Shown: piece after piece, positions 51,151 through 56,436 of the stretch | How positions within the stretch are numbered: position 1 is the first letter of the stretch | Layout of the letters: each line of letters opens with the position of its first letter | Notes under the pieces: generated by a model | Databases searched by the model: none | The model's input: only the letters and a program-made list of their open reading frames with translations | What the model was told of the DNA's origin: nothing | Position numbers and translations under genes: made by a program | Assembly (NCBI GenBank): GCA_964386975.1 | Contig: CAYLUS010000010.1 | Span: 1 to 56,436, forward strand | DNA from: UBA6136 sp964386975 | GTDB lineage: Bacteria; Pseudomonadota; Gammaproteobacteria; Methylococcales; Methylococcaceae | Length of the DNA: 56,436 nucleotides | Direction of reading: 5' to 3'

Positions 51151-51630
51151 TCAAGGCTCGCTTTGCGCAAGTTGAATCAGGCAGTGCTGACCAACGGGGG
51201 TTCCTGCAGTCATGTCAAGGCATCGCTCAATCCCCTGATAGTCAAGGCGAATCAAGAGATCCCCTAATGGCAAAATCCCAGAACCTCTTTCCGGCCATTC
51301 GATGAAGATCAGGGCGCCTGAACTCAAATAATCGCGGATTCCTATCCATTCCAGCTCTTCAGGGTCACCCAGTCGGTAAAGATCAAAATGAAGCACGGGC
51401 CGCCCGGACAAGGGATATTCCTCGACCAGGGTAAAGGTCGGACTTTTGACCGACCCCAGATGCCCCAAGGCATTCAGGCAACCCCTGACCAGTGTGGTTT
51501 TGCCAGCACCCAACGGCCCCTCAAGGAGGACAGTCACGGGGCCTTCGGGCAGGCATTCTACCAAGCGCCGGGCAAAGGCAAGCGTGGCCGCTTCATCGGC
51601 CAGCTGCCAGGTCCGAAGGGACTGCGCCAT
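51151..51630 (-). CDS. tsaE: tRNA threonylcarbamoyladenosine synthesis ATPase TsaE
   Basis: ATPase of the t6A tRNA modification complex with TsaB and TsaD. The 159-residue protein has Walker A GPLGAGKTTL at about 38-47, FTLVEEY, and FDLYRLGDPEELE, all diagnostic. It lies 3 nt after nnr and abuts the amidase gene. The order nnr-tsaE-amidase is conserved in many Gram-negatives. Confidence 0.95.
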   Translation of the reverse strand: MAQSLRTWQLADEAATLAFARRLVECLPEGPVTVLLEGPLGAGKTTLVRGCLNALGHLGSVKSPTFTLVEEYPLSGRPVLHFDLYRLGDPEELEWIGIRDYLSSGALIFIEWPERGSGILPLGDLLIRLDYQGIERCLDMTAGTPVGQHCLIQLAQSEP

Positions 51631-51633
51631 CGC

Positions 51634-53148
51634 CTAGGGCGTCCCCTGATTAACGAGTGTTCGCAGATGCGGCATGAGGTCAGAGGCCATAAGGCCCCGC
51701 TGGCCGGCCTCTGCCGCCCGGTCGGCTGCCAATGCATGCCACTGGACCCCGCGACGGGCAGCATCCGGAAGGCTGAGGCCCTGGGCCACGAGTCCCGCAA
51801 TCACACCGGTCAGGACATCGCCCATGCCACCGGTGGCCATGCCAGGATTACCGTGACGGCAGATTTCCGGCGTCTGATCATCGGACTGAATCAGGCTGCC
51901 CGAACCCTTCAAAACTAGGGTTCCGCCAAAGGTCTTGACCAGCTGCGAGAGGGCGCTAAAGCGGTCTTTTTGAATTGCTGCGGTGTCGGTGCCCAAAAGA
52001 CGAGCCGCTTCGCCTGGGTGTGGCGTCAGGACCCAATGGGACCGCTTGATCGGTCGCCTTGCGAGCAGGTTGAGGGCATCGGCATCGACCACCAGGGGTT
52101 TGCTGCTCTCAAGGACGGCGTTCAAGAGGGCTTCTGCCCACGCGTCCTGGCCAAGACCAGGGCCGATGGCAATCAGGCTTGCAGCCTCCATCAGGGGCGC
52201 GAGGGAGTCCGGCGCGTCAACGCCATGGCACATGAGCTCGGGGCATCCAAGCTGCATGGTCAACGCCGCCGGAGGGCGCGCGGCTACCGTCACCAGTCCC
52301 GCGCCAATCCGTAGCGCGGCTTCACCTGAAAGCCGCGGCGCTCCGCCAAAGCCATGGTTTCCTCCAACGATCAGCACATGGCCATTCATGCCCTTGTGGG
52401 AGGAGAGGGGTCGCGGCGGCAAGCCTCGAAAGTGTTCGAGCAGGCGCGAGGAGCAGGGACTTTCCGTCTGAAGCCTTGGGTCCAGATCCAGATCCTCAAA
52501 GCGAATCTCGCCGCAGCGATCCGGTCCATCGCCTGTAAAAAGACCCTGCTTGAGTCCGACAAAGGTGACCGTCAGGTCGGCCTTGACGGCACCACCCAGG
52601 GTCTGGCCGGTGTCGGCCGAGAGCCCGGAGGGTATGTCAATGGCCAGAACGCCTCGTCGGTTCTTCTGGTGCTGGAAGCCTCGCTCGCGGTAGCGGTTGA
52701 TGGCATGGATGACCGCCAGCGGCGCCTCGTCCACTGGCCGATTCAGTCCGGTACCAAACAGCCCATCGACCAGGATCTCCGAACCCTCGAAATCCTCCGG
52801 TATGAAATGGAGCAGCGCACCGCCAGCATTGCGGTAGCGTTGGAAGGCGAGGGCGGCATCATCTTTCAGCGTTTCGGGTGGAAACACCGGAAATACCCGC
52901 ACATCCCAGCCGGCCTGGTGTGCAAGTCGGGCCACAATGAAGCCATCACCGCCGTTATTGCCACCCCCCGTGACCACCGAGAGGGTACGAGCACCGGGCC
53001 AGCGCTCCTGGGCCGCCTTGAAAACGGAAGCACCGGCCCGCTCCATGAGTTCCATGCCACTGATGCCCCATTCCCGAATGGCGCGAAGGTCCATGGCCCG
53101 CACATCGGCTGCACAAAACAACCGAGTGGGCAGTCTTTTTGCTAGCAA
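51634..53148 (-). CDS. nnr: Bifunctional NAD(P)H-hydrate epimerase / dehydratase
   Basis: Repairs hydrated NADH and NADPH. The protein is 504 residues from TTG 53148 (MLAKRLPTRLFCAADVRAMD), chosen because GAGGG lies 7 nt upstream; a TTG at 53193 would add 15 residues. The N-terminal epimerase (YjeF_N) has VVTGGGNNGGDGFIVAR and DIPSGLSADTGQ; the C-terminal ADP-dependent dehydratase has HVLIVGGNHGFGGAPRL and GMATGGMGDVLTGVIAGL. It is first in the nnr-tsaE-amiC-yciH unit. Confidence 0.94.
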   Translation of the reverse strand: MLAKRLPTRLFCAADVRAMDLRAIREWGISGMELMERAGASVFKAAQERWPGARTLSVVTGGGNNGGDGFIVARLAHQAGWDVRVFPVFPPETLKDDAALAFQRYRNAGGALLHFIPEDFEGSEILVDGLFGTGLNRPVDEAPLAVIHAINRYRERGFQHQKNRRGVLAIDIPSGLSADTGQTLGGAVKADLTVTFVGLKQGLFTGDGPDRCGEIRFEDLDLDPRLQTESPCSSRLLEHFRGLPPRPLSSHKGMNGHVLIVGGNHGFGGAPRLSGEAALRIGAGLVTVAARPPAALTMQLGCPELMCHGVDAPDSLAPLMEAASLIAIGPGLGQDAWAEALLNAVLESSKPLVVDADALNLLARRPIKRSHWVLTPHPGEAARLLGTDTAAIQKDRFSALSQLVKTFGGTLVLKGSGSLIQSDDQTPEICRHGNPGMATGGMGDVLTGVIAGLVAQGLSLPDAARRGVQWHALAADRAAEAGQRGLMASDLMPHLRTLVNQGTP

Positions 53149-53457
53149 ATTCCAGCCCTCTGCATGGGACGTACCCCGTGCGTCCGGATCCAATCAGAGT
53201 GGGGTTTGCCGATTTTATCGCATCGCAGGCTGGCGCCATTCGAAAGGTTCCGCTCTTGTGAAAGACGTGCGGCTGGAGACCGCCCCGGACATCGCTTTTC
53301 GAGGTGATGCCTTCGATCATCTCTCGCCAGATGGATTTGGAGCGGCGATTTCAGTCTGGGGTCGGAAGTGCCGGTTCGGCCGGAGTCGGCGCATCACCGA
53401 GGCCATGTGAGCGACATTTAGGCAGGCTGGGCCATGGATCGAGGGAAAACTCGGGAG
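53149..53457. other. 309-bp gap upstream of nnr
   Basis: This holds the nnr ribosome site (GAGGG, 53156-53160) and presumably its promoter, plus the 3' region of the outer-membrane protein gene. Frames crossing it on either strand are shadows or lack any ribosome site or family resemblance. No T-tailed hairpin is visible. Confidence 0.5.
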
Positions 53458-54639
53458 TCAGAAAGCAAGCGCGAGGCCCACATTGCTGAGCATGGAGGGG
53501 GAAGCGCTATTGGTGCCAAAACTGTTCTGACCCCAAAGCGCCAGTCGGGAATTGACCGTCCAGATAAAACCCGCGCCAACCACGTTCTGATCACCTGCAT
53601 AGGTCCCTGTCAGATTGTATTTATTCTGGTTGCCCGGGTTAGGGACGCGCGGGAGCGAAGGCGCATTGAGGTAGCCATGAATAAAAAAGGCGACCTGCTT
53701 CTCGAAAAAGTCACGTTGCAATGACCATTGAAAGCTTAATTCCCACACATTTGAATTGAGCCCATTGACGCTTTCCAGCGTTCTGACCGCGCCCAGGTTG
53801 TATTCAAAGTCGATTTCCCAAGGCAAAGACTGGTCGAAATTAAGGTTGATACTCGGCTGGGTTCCGGAGTTGGTGTTGGTGCTGCCGAGCCATTCGGTCT
53901 GAATGTAGGCCTCGATGCCCATGGCAGGAAGCATGAGGTCCTCATGCTCATCAAACACATGAATTTTGGTGTCAAAGGCCAAGGGGGCAAAATTCGAGGC
54001 CTGAACGTTACCGAGGGTCCACGTGGGGCCATTGCCGAACACGCGCAGCTCAATGTCATCCGTTAACCCATAGCGGAGCAGAAAATCGATGGAGTATTGC
54101 CCGGGTTGCGTCACACCTGAGGTGAACTGGGCGGAATAGCTCAGGGGCTCCACTTCAATATAGGCCCGTCCTTGAGGCAGCGTGAAGGCGCTGTTGGGCC
54201 AGTTGGCAAGATCGGGTCCTGGGTTGCCGATATTCGGAGTTGCCCGCCAGGCATCCACGTTTTCCGGCAGGCGGGCTCGCGATCGATCGTAGCGACCAAT
54301 GAAAAAATACTGTTTTTCCGACGCACTCACTGTGGAGGAGTATCGTTTGATGTCCTGATCGGCGGGATCACTTTCAAGTTTCGGCGCATCCGGATGCCGG
54401 GCTTGCGCTTCGCTCACCACGAGTTTTCCGACCTGGTGCCCTAGATGAAAGAGTTTCATAAAAGGGTTTTGATTCGTAGCAGGGGCGGTCGACCGAATCG
54501 ACGCTGAAACCGCAGCGGGGCGATCGCTCGGTCGGTCATCAGTCGCCAGAGCGCATGGGCTGATGGCTATCAGCAACAGAAGTGGAAGTCCGATAGCCCT
54601 TTTGCAGAACCGGCGGGCAAAAGCCTGATAAACGCCCAC
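53458..54639 (-). CDS. Outer-membrane beta-barrel protein, phenol-degradation MetA-like
   Basis: A 393-residue precursor with a signal peptide (cleavage near CALA, about residue 33). After a helical stretch the barrel begins around 150 with RAYIEVEPLSYSAQFTSGV and SIDFLLRYGLTDDIELRVFG, the pattern of the MetA-pathway/transporter barrel family. The C-terminal residue is Phe (GLALAF), as expected for Bam-dependent insertion. The start codon is GTG. It lies 8 nt after the Spy-like gene as the last of the exchanger unit. Substrate unknown. Confidence 0.83.
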   Translation of the reverse strand: MGVYQAFARRFCKRAIGLPLLLLIAISPCALATDDRPSDRPAAVSASIRSTAPATNQNPFMKLFHLGHQVGKLVVSEAQARHPDAPKLESDPADQDIKRYSSTVSASEKQYFFIGRYDRSRARLPENVDAWRATPNIGNPGPDLANWPNSAFTLPQGRAYIEVEPLSYSAQFTSGVTQPGQYSIDFLLRYGLTDDIELRVFGNGPTWTLGNVQASNFAPLAFDTKIHVFDEHEDLMLPAMGIEAYIQTEWLGSTNTNSGTQPSINLNFDQSLPWEIDFEYNLGAVRTLESVNGLNSNVWELSFQWSLQRDFFEKQVAFFIHGYLNAPSLPRVPNPGNQNKYNLTGTYAGDQNVVGAGFIWTVNSRLALWGQNSFGTNSASPSMLSNVGLALAF

Positions 54640-54647
54640 GGGCGCGC

Positions 54648-55172
54648 CTAGCGGATCAGCGGTATCGATTCCTCGATGCCGGCTTCAATGTAGACCCTGA
54701 TCTTGCCTTCCACCTGCAAATAGAGGGCCAGTGTTCGGTAGTCCATGAATGTGGCCAGCTTTCTGTAATAGGCGTGATCATCGCTCAACCGCCGTTGCTC
54801 GAACTCCAGCTTGTCGTTGACATATTCCCGGGCTTCTTCCTCGCTCATGCCATCGACTCCCTGTCCCAGATCCGAGAGGACTTCGCGGCGTTTTGAACGC
54901 AGTTCACTCAGGCGTCCCAGATACTCGTCATACAAGGGCCAGAACCGCTTGGCCACCTCCGGCTCGAGTTTGAGGGTGTCCCGCACGATGTCCCGGCGGA
55001 GTTTTACCAGTTCGGCCTCCTTGATTTTGAGCTGTGGGCTGATTTCTGAGTTTTCGTTGCTGGGGATTGTCTCCTGCGCCGCCAGCGTGCCCGAAGATAG
55101 CAACAGAATCACCACAATCATCAGCTGTTGGGTAAAGCGGTATCGGAGGCCAAAGGTGGTGATTGCGGGCAT
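54648..55172 (-). CDS. Periplasmic Spy-like helical protein
   Basis: The protein is 174 residues from ATG 55172, which has AAGGAA 5 nt upstream; a start at 55226 would add 18 residues and nearly touch the exchanger gene. A signal peptide ends near LAAQE (about residue 34). The mature protein is long alpha-helices rich in Arg, Glu and Leu; LEPEVAKRFWPLYDEYLGRL resembles the helix of Spy/CpxP-like periplasmic proteins. It lies between an exchanger and an outer-membrane barrel and may sense or buffer stress or metal. Function is inferred weakly. Confidence 0.75.
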   Translation of the reverse strand: MPAITTFGLRYRFTQQLMIVVILLLSSGTLAAQETIPSNENSEISPQLKIKEAELVKLRRDIVRDTLKLEPEVAKRFWPLYDEYLGRLSELRSKRREVLSDLGQGVDGMSEEEAREYVNDKLEFEQRRLSDDHAYYRKLATFMDYRTLALYLQVEGKIRVYIEAGIEESIPLIR

Positions 55173-55226
55173 GGATTTCCTTGATCGGGGCCGTAGGATC
55201 CGGACCTTGAGTAGCAGATCGATCAT

Positions 55227-56324
55227 TCAGGCCATCGGCGGCAGATGGTAAAAGCCCATTCCGAGCATGAGGTAGAGCGCCACCAGCATCATGCCTTCAA
55301 ACCAGGTCGAAGCGCCATCCATGATCAGAATTCGAATCAGGATAGAGGTCAGAAGAAGGGTTGCGATCTCAAAGGGACTGAATAGCAGATTCATTTCGCA
55401 GCCCACCAGCGGGGCACCAAAAACCAGCAGCGGGGTGGCGAACAGGATCATCTGGATGCTCGATCCGACGGACGATTCAATGGCCAGATCCATCTTGTTG
55501 TTAAGCGCAAAGCGCGTGGTGCTGACAATTTCACCGATCCCCCCCGCCCCTGCGAGCAGAATGATGCCGCTAAAGACATCCGAGAGGCCCAAAAGACGGG
55601 CGGTGGGTTCCAGTGCATCGGTGATCACCTCGCTGATCACGGCAAGTCCAAGGGCCGAGATCAGCAAAAGACCGGCTGCATGTTTGACCTTCCGCTGGAC
55701 CTCCTGATCCACAGGGCTTTGTTGCCGGGGGGGATTTTTGGATACTGAAGGGCGAAGGCTGCTGATCAGTTTGGTGGCATAAATGCCCAGCAGAACAAAG
55801 GAAATCTCCCGGCTGAGTGCGATCTCACGGTCCGAAGCCCCGAGATGGAAGAGCGCAGGAATGATCAGTGCAAAGCTACAGAGCGTCAGCAAACCGGTGT
55901 GAACTTTGATGGTTTGCTGGCAGAAGGTCTGAGCCCCGTGACGAAGGCCACCGAGCCACATTGCCAGGCCAAGACCCAGCAGTAGTTCCACCAGAATGGA
56001 TCCGGTGATGGAGGCTTTTACAACATTGACAAGGCCATGCTTTAGGGCAAAAAAAGCGATGATGATTTCGGGCGCATTGTTGAGGGTGGCATTGAGCAGT
56101 CCCCCCAGTGTGGGGCCCAGAACACCGGCCACAGTCTCGGTGGTTTCGGCCATGAGTTCGGCCAGCGCGTAGATGCTGCCGAGTGCGGTCAGAAAGATCC
56201 ACAGCGGATTGGCTTCAAGCCAGCGGAGCATCAAGCAGACCGGCACGAGTCCCAGCATCCAGAGGGGATTGAAATGGCTGCCCCGGGCCACAGCGGCTGA
56301 ATTTTTTATACGGCCTGTTCGCAT
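55227..56324 (-). CDS. CaCA-family cation antiporter (Ca2+/H+ exchanger-like)
   Basis: An inner-membrane exchanger of about eleven helices, 365 residues from ATG 56324; AGGAG lies 7 nt upstream, and the frame open to 56414 has no such site. The two alpha-repeats are recognisable but divergent: GGLLNATLNNAPEIIIAFFA with VVKASITGSILVE, and GAGGIGEIVSTTRFALNNKM with AIESSVGSSIQ. The usual GNA-x-E and GSILGN residues are replaced by NNAPE and GSILVE, while the acidic residues remain. It is first of a unit with the Spy-like protein and outer-membrane barrel. Ion specificity cannot be assigned. Confidence 0.88.
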   Translation of the reverse strand: MRTGRIKNSAAVARGSHFNPLWMLGLVPVCLMLRWLEANPLWIFLTALGSIYALAELMAETTETVAGVLGPTLGGLLNATLNNAPEIIIAFFALKHGLVNVVKASITGSILVELLLGLGLAMWLGGLRHGAQTFCQQTIKVHTGLLTLCSFALIIPALFHLGASDREIALSREISFVLLGIYATKLISSLRPSVSKNPPRQQSPVDQEVQRKVKHAAGLLLISALGLAVISEVITDALEPTARLLGLSDVFSGIILLAGAGGIGEIVSTTRFALNNKMDLAIESSVGSSIQMILFATPLLVFGAPLVGCEMNLLFSPFEIATLLLTSILIRILIMDGASTWFEGMMLVALYLMLGMGFYHLPPMA

Positions 56325-56331
56325 TCGGGGT

Positions 56332-56336
56332 CTCCT
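56332..56336 (-). promoter_or_regulatory. Ribosome binding site deciding the exchanger start
   Basis: AGGAG on the minus strand lies 7 nt before the ATG at 56324, selecting it over the upstream in-frame start at 56414 inside or next to the terminal repeat. Confidence 0.65.
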
Positions 56337-56394
56337 GGGCAGAGGTTTGATTGTAGCCTTTGGATCCTGACGCCGGGAACTTCTTTTCTTTTTT

Positions 56395-56436
56395 TTGATC
56401 GGGAAGCGCGTCAAACCTCCCCATTCATGGGGAGGA
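56395..56436 (-). repeat. Right copy of 42-bp terminal inverted repeat with hairpin
   Basis: Exact reverse complement of 13-54, ending at the last base of the window. The hairpin CCTCCCCAT / ATGGGGAGG occupies 56416-56435. In both copies the hairpin faces outward and the TCAA end faces the unique sequence, so the same end of whatever element this is borders the window on both sides. A T-rich run (56381-56396) precedes it here but not at the left copy. Confidence 0.85.

Noticed and set aside
52354..53145. 263-codon plus-strand frame opposite nnr
   Set aside because: Antisense to the NAD(P)H-hydrate repair enzyme, whose motifs are intact; no family resemblance.
53304..53489. 61-codon plus-strand frame in the gap before nnr
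   Set aside because: Arg/Gly-rich translation with no ribosome site; runs into the antisense of the outer-membrane protein.

Overview
The window reads as ordinary chromosome of a Gram-negative pseudomonadote. Evidence includes ubiquinone genes (ubiA, ubiC), dTDP-rhamnose genes, two outer-membrane barrels, many signal peptides, and the order truA-trpF-trpB-trpA-accD-folC-dedD-cvpA-purF-metZ, which is typical of Betaproteobacteria and relatives. I cannot name a genus. Genes are dense and of uniform style, with several GTG and TTG starts. I see no rRNA, tRNA, CRISPR array, prophage or complete insertion sequence.

Layout. (1) 13-54 and 56395-56436: a perfect 42-bp inverted repeat with a hairpin sits at both ends of the window. 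(2) 71-6903, minus strand: cysK-cysE-serB-ubiC-ubiA behind its own TATAAT promoter, preceded by a CysB-type regulator and a CLC chloride protein. (3) 6979-9777: ppc. (4) 10394-18569: a sulfate-acquisition island. cysT-cysW-cysA lie on the plus strand; a second CysB paralog and the convergent unit DUF2292/YezD, OprP-like porin, unknown secreted protein and sulfate-binding protein lie on the minus strand. The two units share a promoter motif. (5) 18947-22506: small lipoprotein, ABC-F ATPase, citrate synthase. (6) 22615-33968: the long plus-strand housekeeping run truA to metZ, then a UDP-glucose dehydrogenase. (7) 33978-40949: rfbBACD followed by dnaE. (8) 41046-42598: an ABC exporter of the PQQ-alcohol-system type, closed by a clear terminator. 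(9) 42783-45465: rdgC and an L,D-transpeptidase with a split catalytic domain. (10) 45475-49059: mutY-yggX, ychJ, fhs. (11) 49487-49828: a small secreted protein with a duplicated motif, ending at a 16-bp-stem terminator. (12) 49931-53148: nnr-tsaE-amiC-yciH. (13) 53458-56324: a three-gene envelope unit made of a CaCA-type exchanger, a Spy-like periplasmic protein and an outer-membrane barrel.

How the genes work together. Sulfur runs through the left third and recurs at metZ. Sulfate can cross the outer membrane (porin), be captured in the periplasm (Sbp) and be pumped in (CysTWA). Serine is made by SerB and activated by CysE, sulfide is fixed by CysK, and homocysteine can be made by MetZ. 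Two CysB paralogs are the obvious candidate regulators. The most unusual material is the porin-linked sulfate operon with its unknown 204-residue secreted member, the shared promoter motif, the three-layer envelope operon at the right end, and the terminal inverted repeat.
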